A stretch of DNA of 64,000 nt from Marinicella meishanensis (lineage in GTDB: Bacteria; Pseudomonadota; Gammaproteobacteria; Xanthomonadales; Marinicellaceae), in contig NZ_JAIOUV010000003.1 of assembly GCF_019931145.1 (NCBI RefSeq), positions 1 through 64,000 of the forward strand, in the 5' to 3' direction. Both the position numbers and the translations under genes were made by a program. Of this stretch, positions 8,286 to 18,155 are shown one piece after another; position 1 is the first letter of the stretch, and the number at the start of each line of letters is the position of its first letter. The notes beneath the pieces were generated by a model. It searched no databases and was not told the origin of the DNA. It saw only the letters and a list, made by a program, of their open reading frames with translations.

Positions 8286-11150
8286 ATGGCTTTCATCACC
8301 GGACAACGATACATCAACAACGCCGACCTGCAACTGGGTTTGGGTCGGGTGGTGAGCGACAACCACCGCATGGTGAAAGTGGCGTTTGACGCCGTCGGTG
8401 AAGAGCGCATCTACGCCAAAGATTCGGCGCCATTGAGTCGTTACGTGGCACAAGTGGATGACCCCTTGCAGCACAAAGACGGTTGGGTGTTGACGGTCAA
8501 AGAAGTGAAAAACCTGAATGGCCTGAACATCTATTTTGGGGAGAAAGCCAATGGTGAGGAAGACGTCATCCCCGAAACCGAGATCGCCGACCACATTTCC
8601 CTGGACCGCCCGGCCGACCGTTTGCTCAATGCCCAAATCGACAAACAAAAATGGTACGACGTCAGGCAAATGGCTTGGGCCCACCAACAGCGGTTGTGGC
8701 AGTCCAGTTTATATGGCTTAACCGGTTGCCGCACGGCTTTGTTGCCACACCAAATATACATTGCCCACACGGTGGGTAAGCGCCATGCCCCCAGGGTGTT
8801 GTTGGCCGACGAAGTGGGCTTGGGTAAGACCATCGAAGCCTGTTTGATCTTGCACCAACAATTGCTGACCAACCGGGCCCAGCGGGCCGTCATCATTGTG
8901 CCGGAAAGCCTGACCCACCAATGGATGGTGGAATTGTTGCGGCGCTTCAACTTGTCGGTCAGTGTGTTTGATGAAGAGAAGTGTCAACAAATCGAAACGT
9001 CCAGTGGTTTGAGCAACCCATTTGAAGCCGCACAACTGGTGTTGTGTCCCTTGTCCATGCTGCTGGCAAACCCACTGCGGGCCGAACAATTACAAGCCGC
9101 TGGTTGGGATTTGTTGGTGGTGGATGAAGCGCATCATTTGGTCTGGAATGAGGGCGCAGACGCCGACGAAACTGCGGTGCCCGAAGCGGTGCAAGCCTAT
9201 CAAATGGTCGAGTCTTTGACCCAACACATCCCCGGTGTGTTGTTGTTGACCGCCACCCCAGAGCAGTTGGGCCGCAAAAGCCACTTTGCCCGCTTGCGCT
9301 TATTGGATCCAGACCGGTTTCATGATTACGAAACCTTCATAGCACAGGAAGCCACTTTTGAACAGGTGGCCGATGTCATCGAACAGTTGATCTTGGCTGA
9401 AACCAACGATGAGCCGATGAATCTGGCGGCTTTGACCGCAGCCTTGGCGCCACACATCGATGCCGACTTATTGCAACAAATTCAAGGGCTTGAGGCGCAC
9501 CCCGAACAACGGCAGGCGGTGATCAACCAACTGTTGGACCAACACGGCACCGGCCGGGTGCTGTTCCGCAACACCCGGCAGTCGGTGGCTGGTTTTCCTG
9601 CCAGACATGCCCATTTCACGGCTTTGGATGTACCTCCGAAATACACGGAGTCAGCCGCCGCCTTAACAACTTTGACCCCAGAGACCACCGGGGCAGATGC
9701 AGCAGATTTTGAGTGGCTGACCTGGGACCCACGGGTGGCTTGGCTGGTGAGTCAAATCAAAAGTTTGCGGCCAGCCAAGGTACTGGTCATTGCCCACCAT
9801 GCCCGCACTGTGCTGCAACTGGAACGGCATTTCAGGGAACAGCATGGCCTGCATGTGGCGCTGTTTCATGAGGGCATGAGCTTGATCGAACGGGACCAAG
9901 CGGCGGCCTGGTTTGCCGACATGGACAACGGGGCCCAAGTGCTGTTGTGTTCTGAGATTGGCAGTGAGGGGCGTAATTTCCAGTTCGCTCATCACTTGTT
10001 GATGTTCGATTTACCGGATCACCCGGACTTGTTGGAGCAGCGCATCGGCCGCTTGGATCGCATCGGTCAAACCGAAACCATTCAAATCCATGTGCCCTAT
10101 TTAAAAGACACGCTGCAGGCCCAGTGGCAACGCTGGTACCACGAGGGGCTGGACTTGTTCACTCAACCCAATCCAGCGGCCCATCAGGTGTACAGCACCA
10201 TGCACGAGACCTTGTCTCAGCCACAAACAGCAGCGGATTTGGATCGCCTGATTGCGCATAGCCGCCAGCTCAGTGAAGGGTTGTTGGCCACCATGCACCA
10301 GGGACGAGACCGCTTGTTGGAATACAACTCATGCCGACCAGCGGTGGCCGCAGGGTTGTTGAAACAAGCCACCGAGCTGGCCCAAGGTGAGGCCCTGGAG
10401 TCATTCATGCACCGCGTGTTTGATTTGTTTGGGGTGCACCATGAAGAACATCGCAGTGGCAGCGAAATCATCCGTCCCACCGATGAAATGCACGGTTATT
10501 TCCCGGGCTTGCTGGATGATGGCATGACCATCACTTTTGATCGCGACATTGCCCTGGCCAATGAAACCTTTCATTACCTCACTTGGGAGCACCCGATGGT
10601 GACCGAAGTGTTGGATTTGATTTTGAGCCAAGAGCAAGGCAACACCGCCTTTGCCGTGCTGCAAAACTCCGGCTTGAATGCCGGTCAAATGTTTTTGGAA
10701 TGCCGCTATGTGATTCAGGCCACCGGGCGCAGCCAAATGCAATTGAGCCGTTACCTGCCGCCCATCAATCAGCGCTACTTGTTGGCGGAAATGGGTGTCG
10801 ATGTGGGCGACAAATTGACCGAAAATCGGATCAATCAGTTCAAAAACTCAGCCCCGATGAATGTCGCCGTGGAGGTGTTGAAAGCCAAATTGGGCACCAT
10901 CAAAAACCTGTTGGCGCAAGCCGATCAAATGATGACCCAAGCGATGCCGGCCATCAAGCAGGTGGCTGAACGATCGATGCGGGTGAGTTTAAATGCAGAG
11001 ATTGAACGCTTGCGGGATTTGGCGGCGCACCATGGACAGGTGCGAGATGAAGAAATCGAATACCTGCAAGGCAGCCTGCAACAAGCCACCACGGCGCTCA
11101 ACCAAACCCAACCGCAGTTGGATTCTGTGCGCGTTTTGGTTACCATGTGA
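8286..11150 (+). CDS. rapA: RNA polymerase-associated ATPase RapA (Swi2/Snf2)
   Basis: Snf2-family translocase that binds core RNA polymerase and promotes its recycling after termination. I chose the ATG at 8286 (MAFITGQRYINNADLQLGLG), which matches the RapA N-terminus; a TTG at 8268 would add six residues. The 954-residue length fits (E. coli RapA 968). Visible are the two N-terminal Tudor-like segments, Walker A DEVGLGKT at 175-182, DEAHH at 280-284, LLTATPEQLG, and the helicase C motif QRIGRLDRIGQ. A -10-like TAAAAT at 8253-8258 may drive it. glsA follows after 2 bases. Confidence 0.96.
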   Translation: MAFITGQRYINNADLQLGLGRVVSDNHRMVKVAFDAVGEERIYAKDSAPLSRYVAQVDDPLQHKDGWVLTVKEVKNLNGLNIYFGEKANGEEDVIPETEIADHISLDRPADRLLNAQIDKQKWYDVRQMAWAHQQRLWQSSLYGLTGCRTALLPHQIYIAHTVGKRHAPRVLLADEVGLGKTIEACLILHQQLLTNRAQRAVIIVPESLTHQWMVELLRRFNLSVSVFDEEKCQQIETSSGLSNPFEAAQLVLCPLSMLLANPLRAEQLQAAGWDLLVVDEAHHLVWNEGADADETAVPEAVQAYQMVESLTQHIPGVLLLTATPEQLGRKSHFARLRLLDPDRFHDYETFIAQEATFEQVADVIEQLILAETNDEPMNLAALTAALAPHIDADLLQQIQGLEAHPEQRQAVINQLLDQHGTGRVLFRNTRQSVAGFPARHAHFTALDVPPKYTESAAALTTLTPETTGADAADFEWLTWDPRVAWLVSQIKSLRPAKVLVIAHHARTVLQLERHFREQHGLHVALFHEGMSLIERDQAAAWFADMDNGAQVLLCSEIGSEGRNFQFAHHLLMFDLPDHPDLLEQRIGRLDRIGQTETIQIHVPYLKDTLQAQWQRWYHEGLDLFTQPNPAAHQVYSTMHETLSQPQTAADLDRLIAHSRQLSEGLLATMHQGRDRLLEYNSCRPAVAAGLLKQATELAQGEALESFMHRVFDLFGVHHEEHRSGSEIIRPTDEMHGYFPGLLDDGMTITFDRDIALANETFHYLTWEHPMVTEVLDLILSQEQGNTAFAVLQNSGLNAGQMFLECRYVIQATGRSQMQLSRYLPPINQRYLLAEMGVDVGDKLTENRINQFKNSAPMNVAVEVLKAKLGTIKNLLAQADQMMTQAMPAIKQVAERSMRVSLNAEIERLRDLAAHHGQVRDEEIEYLQGSLQQATTALNQTQPQLDSVRVLVTM

Positions 11151-11152
11151 CC

Positions 11153-12082
11153 ATGTCTGATTCACGGCCCGATTACCAACGCATCATTGAACAAATTCAC
11201 CAAGAATTGTTGCTGCACAAAAATTACGGTGAAGTGGCCGACTACATCCCTGAATTGGCCAACATCGACAGTGAACAATTTGGGGTGTTTTTGCACACTG
11301 TAGATGGCAACAATTACCACACCGGAGATTGGCAGACCCCATTTTCCATTCAAAGTATCGTCAAGGTGCTGCTGTTGAGCCTGGCCTACACCAAGCTGGG
11401 TGGCCGGCTGTGGCAACGGGTTGGGGTCGAGCCGTCCGGCACCCCATTCAATGCCATGGGGACGTTGGAACACGACGACGGCATTCCCAGAAACCCCTTT
11501 TCCAATGCCGGGGCCTTGGTGGTGTGTGACGTGTTGATGGACACCTATGAGGATCCCAGGGCGGCCTTGTTGGCTTTGCTGCGTTCGGCTTCGGGTGACG
11601 ACACCATTGATTTCGATCCGGTGGTGGCAGCTTCCGAGAAAGCCGAAGGCCATCGCAACTTGGCCTTGGTCAATTTCCTCAAGTCCTTGGGCAACATCCA
11701 CAACGACGTGGAGGCAGTGTTGGATTTGTATTTGGACAGCTGTTCGGTGGCGGTGAACTGTGAGCAACTGGCCCGCAGTTTCATGTTTTTTGCCAACCAC
11801 GGACAAACCCTGGACGGTGGCGTGCAATTGCTCAATCGCAGCCAAGCCAAACGCCTCAATGCCATCATGCTCACTTGTGGTTTCTATGACGAAGCCGGTG
11901 ATTTTGCCTATAAAGTGGGCTTGCCGGGTAAAAGTGGGGTGGGTGGCGGCATCGTGGCGGTTCTGCCCAATCATTTTTCCTTGGCAGTGTGGAGTCCTCG
12001 CTTGAATGAGAAAGGCAATTCATACCGCGGCCTGCGGTTCTTGGAGCAGTTCACCACTGTGACCGGAGAATCCATCTTTTGA
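11153..12082 (+). CDS. glsA: Glutaminase
   Basis: Hydrolyses glutamine to glutamate and ammonia (serine-dependent beta-lactamase-like fold). The 309-residue protein has the catalytic SxxK in FSIQSIVKV, then LWQRVGVEPSGTPFNAM, IPRNPFSNAGALV, and GLPGKSGVGGGI near the C-terminus, all typical of GlsA. The ATG at 11153 is 2 bases after the rapA stop; a GTG at 11147 is possible but less likely. It is probably co-transcribed with rapA. Confidence 0.94.
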   Translation: MSDSRPDYQRIIEQIHQELLLHKNYGEVADYIPELANIDSEQFGVFLHTVDGNNYHTGDWQTPFSIQSIVKVLLLSLAYTKLGGRLWQRVGVEPSGTPFNAMGTLEHDDGIPRNPFSNAGALVVCDVLMDTYEDPRAALLALLRSASGDDTIDFDPVVAASEKAEGHRNLALVNFLKSLGNIHNDVEAVLDLYLDSCSVAVNCEQLARSFMFFANHGQTLDGGVQLLNRSQAKRLNAIMLTCGFYDEAGDFAYKVGLPGKSGVGGGIVAVLPNHFSLAVWSPRLNEKGNSYRGLRFLEQFTTVTGESIF

Positions 12083-12141
12083 CCCACAAAGCATGACTTT
12101 GTTGACATGTGTCGAGGCCGGCGTTGCCCTACAATGGGGGC

Positions 12142-12957
12142 ATGCAAGAACAGGTGCTCTACCAAAGTGAGTTGATCGAAATCGGGGTGTTTTCCGTGCA
12201 ACCCGATGACCCCACTTTTACCGAACCCGGCCATGTGGACGCCCCCATCATTGTCTTTCCCAAGCACAGCATTTGGATTCAACACGAGGGTTCAGAGCCT
12301 TTTGTGGCCGATCCCACCCTGGTCAATTTTTATAACCGTGACCAAACTTACCACCGCTTCCTGATTGACCAACAAGGCGATCACTGCCATTGGTTCAAAG
12401 TCAAAGACGCGGTGCTGGCAGAAATGCTGGGCCGCGACGATGGCGGATTCAAGCTCGAAAACATGCCGTGTCCACCGGCGGTGTTCTTGCAACATTTGCA
12501 GCTGTTACAACAACTCACAGGCAATGCACCGACCGATCCCATGGCCTTGGAAGAAGGGGTGTTGGCCTTGTTCACGGCCTTGTTGGATCCCGCTGCTGGT
12601 GGCGTCAGCGAGGGCCCGATCAAGCCCCGACACAAACAATTGGTCGAACAAGTCAAAGTCACCTTGCAGGCCGATTTGAGTCAATCAATCAGCCTCAAGC
12701 AATTGGCCCGGCTGCACCACACCTCACCTTACCATTTGTCCCGGCTGTTCAAACGCATCCATGGCCAGGGCCTCAACCAATACCGCAAACAACAACGGTT
12801 GCGGAATTTGTTGTTGTCATTGCGCCAGGATTCTTCGGACTTGGTGGATTTGGCCTTTGATTTTGGCTTCTCGAGCCACGCCCACATGACCGCCTCGTGT
12901 CGCCAGGTGTTTGATTTGACCCCCACCCAATACCGCGCGCAGTTCAGTCGGTACTGA
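12142..12957 (+). CDS. AraC-family transcriptional regulator
   Basis: DNA-binding regulator. The N-terminal part (about residues 1-160) resembles a cupin-type sensor (VDAPIIVFPKHSIWIQHEG). The C-terminal ~100 residues form the double helix-turn-helix, with SLKQLARLHHTSPYHLSRLFKRI and LVDLAFDFGFSSHAHMTASCRQVF ending TPTQYR. Targets are unknown; no sugar or efflux gene is adjacent. The ATG at 12142 was preferred over 12109 because it follows GGGGGC and leaves the cupin intact. A TACAAT hexamer ends six bases before this ATG, so the mRNA may be leaderless. Confidence 0.88.
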   Translation: MQEQVLYQSELIEIGVFSVQPDDPTFTEPGHVDAPIIVFPKHSIWIQHEGSEPFVADPTLVNFYNRDQTYHRFLIDQQGDHCHWFKVKDAVLAEMLGRDDGGFKLENMPCPPAVFLQHLQLLQQLTGNAPTDPMALEEGVLALFTALLDPAAGGVSEGPIKPRHKQLVEQVKVTLQADLSQSISLKQLARLHHTSPYHLSRLFKRIHGQGLNQYRKQQRLRNLLLSLRQDSSDLVDLAFDFGFSSHAHMTASCRQVFDLTPTQYRAQFSRY

Positions 12958-13045
12958 AGCAGCATTGATTCAATAAGCAATTTTTTGATAGCGCCGGGGC
13001 ATCCCGAGCCGCATAATCAGGGTTTTCAATTGTCGTGAGGTGGTG

Positions 13046-14020
13046 ATGTCCAAACCCGTTTTGTTGTTTTGGGGGCTGTGTTTAACTGCGTTCACTGCGG
13101 CGGTGATGGCCGATGACCAACTGGCTGCCAAAGCGGCCCAATTGCACCAAGCAGGGCAATGGGCTGAATCGATCGAAGTCCACCAACAATGGCTCAAAGC
13201 GGAGCCCGATTTACCCGTCAATCAAGCGGAAATTGCCTGGTACCGCCTGGCTCATGCCCACCTGCAAACAGGCCAAGGTGAAGCGGCCTTGGCCGCCAAT
13301 GCCCAGTTGGCCAAAGCCACTGTGGTCCACCCCTCACTGGTGCTGTATCAAAAAGCCCAGGCATTGAAGTTGTTGAATGATGAGGAACGTTTGTGGCCGA
13401 CATTGGAACAAATGATTGCCGCTGGTTACAGCAACGTTGAAGAGTTGCAAACCAACCCCATGTGGCAGGACCTGGCCAGTGAGGCGAATTTTCAAGCGGT
13501 GATCGAACAGGCCGATCAAAACCTGCGGCCCTGCATGCACCAAGCCATTTATCGGCAGTTTGACTTTTGGTTGGGGCAGTGGGAAGTGTATGGTAACTTG
13601 GACAAGTCCGGCCCGTTGTATGGACACAACGCCATCACCCTGTCCGAACAAGGCTGTTTGATCATGGAACACTGGCAAGGGGCCAGTGGTTCCAGCGGCA
13701 CCAGCATGAATTATTATGATGGCATCCAAGGCCAGTGGGTTCAACGCTGGGTCAGCAGCGGTGTGGTGATTGATTATGCCGGTGGCATGGTTGCTGCAGA
13801 AGGTGGGCGCCAGGCGATGCAATTGGTGGGCAAGATTCACTATGCATCGACCCAACAACAGCCCCAATTGCGTGACTTTCGGGGTACTTGGACGCCCTTA
13901 GATGGCGGCGTGGTGCAGCAGTTTTTTGAAGAATCCATTGATGGCGGTGCCACCTGGTATCCGTGGTTCAATGGCTATTATTTTCCCAAAGCCACAAGCG
14001 AGGAGGAAAACCATGAATGA
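13046..14020 (+). CDS. Secreted TPR plus DUF1579-like (lipocalin-fold) protein
   Basis: Unnamed 324-residue protein with a signal peptide (MSKPVLLFWGLCLTAFTAAVMA). Residues about 25-150 are helical and TPR-like (AAKAAQLHQAGQWAESIEVHQQWL, RLAHAHLQTGQGEAALAANAQL). Residues about 165-310 form a beta-rich domain with FDFWLGQWEVY, SEQGCLIMEHWQGASG and GTWTPLDGGVVQQFFEES, like DUF1579/lipocalin-type proteins. Its stop overlaps the start of the next gene by 8 bases. The two neighbours both carry this type of domain and probably arose by duplication, though divergence is strong. Function is unknown. Confidence 0.78.
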   Translation: MSKPVLLFWGLCLTAFTAAVMADDQLAAKAAQLHQAGQWAESIEVHQQWLKAEPDLPVNQAEIAWYRLAHAHLQTGQGEAALAANAQLAKATVVHPSLVLYQKAQALKLLNDEERLWPTLEQMIAAGYSNVEELQTNPMWQDLASEANFQAVIEQADQNLRPCMHQAIYRQFDFWLGQWEVYGNLDKSGPLYGHNAITLSEQGCLIMEHWQGASGSSGTSMNYYDGIQGQWVQRWVSSGVVIDYAGGMVAAEGGRQAMQLVGKIHYASTQQQPQLRDFRGTWTPLDGGVVQQFFEESIDGGATWYPWFNGYYFPKATSEEENHE

Positions 14021-14585
14021 AGTGAATGGCAAAATACGTCTCTTGGCGGCCTTTTTGTTGTGTGCCGTGGGTGCCGCCTGGGCCAAAGAGCCCACCCTGT
14101 CAGCCCAAATGGAAGCCAGTTTGATGAAAGCCTTGTTGGGTGAATGGCAGATCCAGGACAGCTCGCTGGGGACCGATGGCCAATGGCAAGCCGGGCCAGG
14201 AGCCGATTGGCATTTTTATCCCATCCTCAACGGCCATGCGGTGCAGGATGACTGGATATCACCGCCCTTGCGCCAGCCAGCACCTGCCAGTGGTCGTCAG
14301 TTTGGCACCAACATCCGCATTTTCAATCCCGCCGAGAATCGCTGGGAAATGGCGTGGGCTTCGGTCAAAGGTCAGCAGGTGGACACTTTCATGGCCACCG
14401 AAACCGCTGAATCCATTATCATGACGGGTGAATTCAATGGGCAGAATTCACGCATCACTTTTTATGACATCCAGCCAGAGCGGTTTTCCTGGAAGCTGGA
14501 ATATGAAACGGCACCGGCGGTGTGGACCGAAGTGTACCGAATTCAAGGCACCCGGGCCCCAGCTGAACCGGTCACAGCCGATTGA
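14013..14585 (+). CDS. Secreted DUF1579-like protein
   Basis: Unnamed 190-residue protein. A strong Shine-Dalgarno (AGGAGG at 14001) sets the ATG at 14013, inside the previous gene. A signal peptide ends at AAWAKE. The mature part has LLGEWQIQDSSLGTDG, WHFYPILNGHAVQDDW, IRIFNPAENRWEMAWAS and ERFSWKLEYE, a beta-barrel pattern shared with the C-terminal domain of its upstream partner. It overlaps the convergent DUF1223 gene by 14 bases. No enzyme motif is visible. Confidence 0.78.
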   Translation: MNEVNGKIRLLAAFLLCAVGAAWAKEPTLSAQMEASLMKALLGEWQIQDSSLGTDGQWQAGPGADWHFYPILNGHAVQDDWISPPLRQPAPASGRQFGTNIRIFNPAENRWEMAWASVKGQQVDTFMATETAESIIMTGEFNGQNSRITFYDIQPERFSWKLEYETAPAVWTEVYRIQGTRAPAEPVTAD

Positions 14586-15354
14586 GGGTGCCTGGTGGCA
14601 GTGGACCGCCAACGGCCTGAATTGGGCGCAGGGAATCGGTCGCGCTGACCCAAGCCACCAGGGCAAATTGTTCGGGGTCGTGCTGGGTGATCAAAGGCAA
14701 CAGGAATTGGGCCGGTCCTGGCCCAATGGTCTGTTGGTGATGCAGCACCACAAAATCATGCTCTAAGGTGTGGCCGCTGTTTTCACCGGCTTGCACCGCG
14801 GTACTCAAGCCCATGCCCAACACCGCAAGGTGATAAGTCAAAGGGCTGTCTGTGCTGCCTTGAAAAGTCACCAAAACCTGTTGTTTTTGTGCGGTCAGAC
14901 GCAGGCGGCCAGGTTTGGCCTCGCTTTGGGGCAAACTGCGGATGGTATTAAAAAAACCCGTCCACTCAGCGCCGTTGATCACAAAACCTGGGGTGTAAAT
15001 GGAACTCAACGCGCCTTGTCTGTGGTGCATTCGTTGCCTCTCTGAAAAGTCCGCAGAAGCAAAGCGGTCGCGCCAGCCCAGCCAGTCCCAATAATCCACA
15101 TGGAATGACAGCGGCAAATAAGTCTGCCACAGCCCTTCGGTTTGTTTGAACTGGCTGACAAAATGATCGGCAGGCGGGCATGAGCTGCAACCCTCAGAGG
15201 TGTACAGTTCCACCAGCGTGGTCTGTGACTCGGGGCTGATGAATTCAATGGCCAGGGCGCCAATGGGCCAGACAAGCAACAAACCACCCAACAACATCCA
15301 CGACAAAGCCAGGTTGTTATTGGGGGCAGTAGAGGTCAGGTTTTTGGGGTTCAT
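14572..15354 (-). CDS. DUF1223 family secreted thioredoxin-like protein
   Basis: Member of the DUF1223 family. The N-terminus has a hydrophobic segment (LSWMLLGGLLLVWPIGALA) acting as signal or anchor, then VELYTSEGCSSCPPADHFV with a CxxC pair at C56/C59. HVDYWDWLGWRDRFAS and SIYTPGFVINGAEW follow, both typical of the family. The fold is thioredoxin-like and the location is probably periplasmic; redox activity is likely but unproven. An in-frame ATG further in (residue 20) could be the true start. Confidence 0.85.
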   Translation of the reverse strand: MNPKNLTSTAPNNNLALSWMLLGGLLLVWPIGALAIEFISPESQTTLVELYTSEGCSSCPPADHFVSQFKQTEGLWQTYLPLSFHVDYWDWLGWRDRFASADFSERQRMHHRQGALSSIYTPGFVINGAEWTGFFNTIRSLPQSEAKPGRLRLTAQKQQVLVTFQGSTDSPLTYHLAVLGMGLSTAVQAGENSGHTLEHDFVVLHHQQTIGPGPAQFLLPLITQHDPEQFALVAWVSATDSLRPIQAVGGPLPPGTLNRL

Positions 15355-15531
15355 GACACAACAGACAGGAGCCGATGCGATGATCTTTCAAACATTTGCC
15401 ACCCGCTGAGCCGTTGCTGGCTTTGATGGGCCTGTGACAAAAGTCACGATCGCTCGGTTTTTACCGGGCTTGGGCTGTAAACTGGGCCAGAAACTGCTAA
15501 TATCATTGCTCTTTTTTATGCGAGTGTGATC

Positions 15532-17643
15532 ATGCGAAACCTGACTTTGATGATGTTGTTGATGGCTGTTGGGGCCAATGCCAAAGACACCATGGAAGAC
15601 CCGTTTATTTGGTTGGAGGATGTGGATGCAGAAAAATCCATGGCCTGGGTGCATGAGCAGAACCAAAACACCGCCGATGAGTACAAGGCCAAGCCCATTT
15701 ATCAAGAGTTGTATGACCAAGCCTTGTCCACCTTGAACAACCAATCCCGCATTCCTTCTGTGAGTCAACGCGGCGAGTGGGTTTATAACTACTGGAAAGA
15801 CGCCGACAACCCACGTGGTTTGTACCGCCGCGCCAAACTCAAGGACTTCAACAACAACGACGAGCCCAAGTGGCAAACGGTGTTGGACATGGATGCCTAC
15901 AACGAACAGCACAGCGGCAACTGGGTGTTCAAAGGCATGAATTGCCACGCCCCGAAAAACCGCCGCTGCCTGGTTTCATTGTCCCCCGGTGGTGGTGATG
16001 CCGTGGAAGTCTTTGAATTTGATATGGAGCGCAAGCAGTTCATCGAAGATGGCTTTCGCCTGCCGGTTTCCAAAGTGCGTTTGAGTTGGCAGGATGCCGA
16101 TCACATTTTTGTCGGCACCGACTTTGGTCAAGATTCGATGACCGACTCAGGCTATCCCCGAACCATCAAATTGTGGCGCCGAGGCACGCCTTTGGCTGAG
16201 GCCAAAGAGCTGATGACCGTGCCAAAAAAATCCGTCGGCATTTTCGCTTTCCGCACTGGCGAGGGCAAAGAGGCCAAAGACTTTTTGATCGACAGCACCT
16301 CGTTTTGGTCGCAGCAGTATTATCAATGGGTGGACGGAACGGCTTTGCCACTGGATTTGCCGGCTTCAGCTGTGGTCAATGGCTTCTTTCAGGGAGATGT
16401 GATTGTGTCCTTGAAAGAGGACTGGGAGTACCAAGGCCAGTTTTTGTCAGAAGGCATGGTGCTGATCATCAATCCGGATGTGTTGACCGGCCGCAAAAGC
16501 CTGGTCGAAGCCGATGACTGGTCGGTGTTCTTGAACCCACGGCCGAATGAAAACATCGAGGGCATTGCCACCGCCGATGACAGCATCATTGTGACGTTTT
16601 TGACCGACGTGGTCGGTGGTGTCTATGTGTACCGCCCGGATGATGACGGTTGGGATGTGGAACAAATTGCCTTCCCCGACAATGGGGCCATTGGCATCAC
16701 CGCGGTGGATGATGAAAGCGGCAGTTTCTTTGCCGAGTATGAATCGTTCATCACGCCCCCAACCCTGTATCATGTGGATGGCAAAAGCCTCAAGCCCAAA
16801 GCCGTGAAATCGCAGGCCCAAAGCTTTGACCCATCACCCTACCAAGTGGAACAGTTTTTCGCGCGTTCGGCCGACGGCACCTTTGTGCCTTACTTCATCG
16901 TGATGCATAAAGACACCGAATTCAATGGCAAAAATCCCACCCACATCTTTTCCTATGGTGGCTTCCGCAACTCACTGACGCCGTCTTATTCGGGTTCTTA
17001 TGAAGCGCTGGAAGGGGCCTACGGCAAGCTGTGGTTGGATCGTGGCGGGGTGTTTGTTTCTGCCAACATCCGTGGCGGCGGGGCTTATGGACCCAAATGG
17101 CACAAAGCCGCGCTGTTGGAAAACCGCAACAAGTCGTATGAGGACTTTGAAGCGGTGGCTGAGGACTTGATCAAGCGCCGCATCACCTCGCCAGAACACT
17201 TGGGCATTGAAGGACGCTCCAACGGCGGCCTGTTGGTCGGTGCCACCATGACCCGACGTCCGGATTTGTATGGTGCGGTGATTTGTGGCGTGCCTTTGTT
17301 GGACATGAAGCGCTACAACAAGTTGTTGGCCGGTGCCAGTTGGATGGGTGAATACGGCAACCCCGATAAACCCGAACAATGGGCCTTCATCAAAACCTAC
17401 AGCCCTTACCAAAACCTCAAACACGAGACTGAGTACCCCGCGACGTTTTTCTACACCTCGACCCGCGACGACCGGGTGCATCCGGGCCATGCCAGAAAAA
17501 TGGCGGCCAAAATGATGTCATATGGGTACCCGATTTGGTATTACGAAAACACCGAAGGTGGCCACGGGGGCTCGAGCACCAATGAACAATTGGCCGAACG
17601 CTTGGCCTTGGCTTACACCCACTTGTGGACGCACCTCAAGTGA
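15532..17643 (+). CDS. Prolyl oligopeptidase family serine peptidase (S9)
   Basis: Secreted peptidase cleaving short peptides, probably after proline. The start MRNLTLMMLLMAVGANAKDTMEDPFIWLEDV gives a signal peptide ending at NAK; a GTG two codons upstream is the alternative. The 703-residue protein has an N-terminal seven-bladed propeller region and a C-terminal alpha/beta hydrolase domain. The nucleophile is S563 in GRSNGG, the Asp is in STRDDRVHPGHA (residues 646-647) and H678 is in GGHGG. It is monocistronic by appearance. Peptide scavenging would suit a TonB-receptor-rich organism. Confidence 0.93.
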   Translation: MRNLTLMMLLMAVGANAKDTMEDPFIWLEDVDAEKSMAWVHEQNQNTADEYKAKPIYQELYDQALSTLNNQSRIPSVSQRGEWVYNYWKDADNPRGLYRRAKLKDFNNNDEPKWQTVLDMDAYNEQHSGNWVFKGMNCHAPKNRRCLVSLSPGGGDAVEVFEFDMERKQFIEDGFRLPVSKVRLSWQDADHIFVGTDFGQDSMTDSGYPRTIKLWRRGTPLAEAKELMTVPKKSVGIFAFRTGEGKEAKDFLIDSTSFWSQQYYQWVDGTALPLDLPASAVVNGFFQGDVIVSLKEDWEYQGQFLSEGMVLIINPDVLTGRKSLVEADDWSVFLNPRPNENIEGIATADDSIIVTFLTDVVGGVYVYRPDDDGWDVEQIAFPDNGAIGITAVDDESGSFFAEYESFITPPTLYHVDGKSLKPKAVKSQAQSFDPSPYQVEQFFARSADGTFVPYFIVMHKDTEFNGKNPTHIFSYGGFRNSLTPSYSGSYEALEGAYGKLWLDRGGVFVSANIRGGGAYGPKWHKAALLENRNKSYEDFEAVAEDLIKRRITSPEHLGIEGRSNGGLLVGATMTRRPDLYGAVICGVPLLDMKRYNKLLAGASWMGEYGNPDKPEQWAFIKTYSPYQNLKHETEYPATFFYTSTRDDRVHPGHARKMAAKMMSYGYPIWYYENTEGGHGGSSTNEQLAERLALAYTHLWTHLK

Positions 17644-17700
17644 GTCGGCGGTTCTGGGGTGACTGACTGATCAAAGCAGGCGCTGGTGGTGGGCGGCGTT

Positions 17701-18078
17701 TCAGAATGGTTGGTTGTCAAATGACAGGGTGAAGCGGCCGTTTTGGTGGGTCAAGTGCACCCGGCCATGATCGTAGTTTCGGGGAATGAACTCAAAGGTG
17801 TCGAAGCGTTGTTGTTGGTCTTGGCCTTGGTGATCCAACCAAGTAATCCTGATTTCATCGGTTAAGCGGTGTTGCTGATAAATGCCGGTTTCCCGGCTGT
17901 TGGCCGGCACCCGCAAATACTCAAAAGACAAGTCTCCCAACCACAAAGTCACGTCATCAATGGGCTGATCGGCCTCGTTGATCACCACAATCAAATACCG
18001 CTCATGCTGGCAGGCACTGAGCAACAACAAAGCCCAGGTTAAAGCCAACAGTTTGCCCAGAGTAAGCAGGCGGTTCAT
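17701..18078 (-). CDS. Small lipoprotein, unknown
   Basis: Unrecognised protein of 125 residues when started at 18078 (MNRLLTLGKLLALTWALLLLSAC); an ATG at 18096 would add six residues. A lipobox LSAC predicts a lipidated Cys. The mature part begins QHERYLIVVINEADQPIDDVTLWLG and looks like a small beta-sandwich. It lies between the S9 peptidase (convergent) and the TlpA-like gene (divergent). No function can be assigned. Confidence 0.72.
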   Translation of the reverse strand: MNRLLTLGKLLALTWALLLLSACQHERYLIVVINEADQPIDDVTLWLGDLSFEYLRVPANSRETGIYQQHRLTDEIRITWLDHQGQDQQQRFDTFEFIPRNYDHGRVHLTHQNGRFTLSFDNQPF

Positions 18079-18155
18079 GGAGGGGCGAGGGTTCATGGTC
18101 GTTTTGGGTCACACATCGGGTCATTCACACCCCTTCATTGTGCCAGTTGTAACCC

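Noticed and set aside
11162-11974. Long minus-strand open frame opposite glsA
   Set aside because: Antisense to a well-supported glutaminase; composition is that of a reverse-complement shadow.
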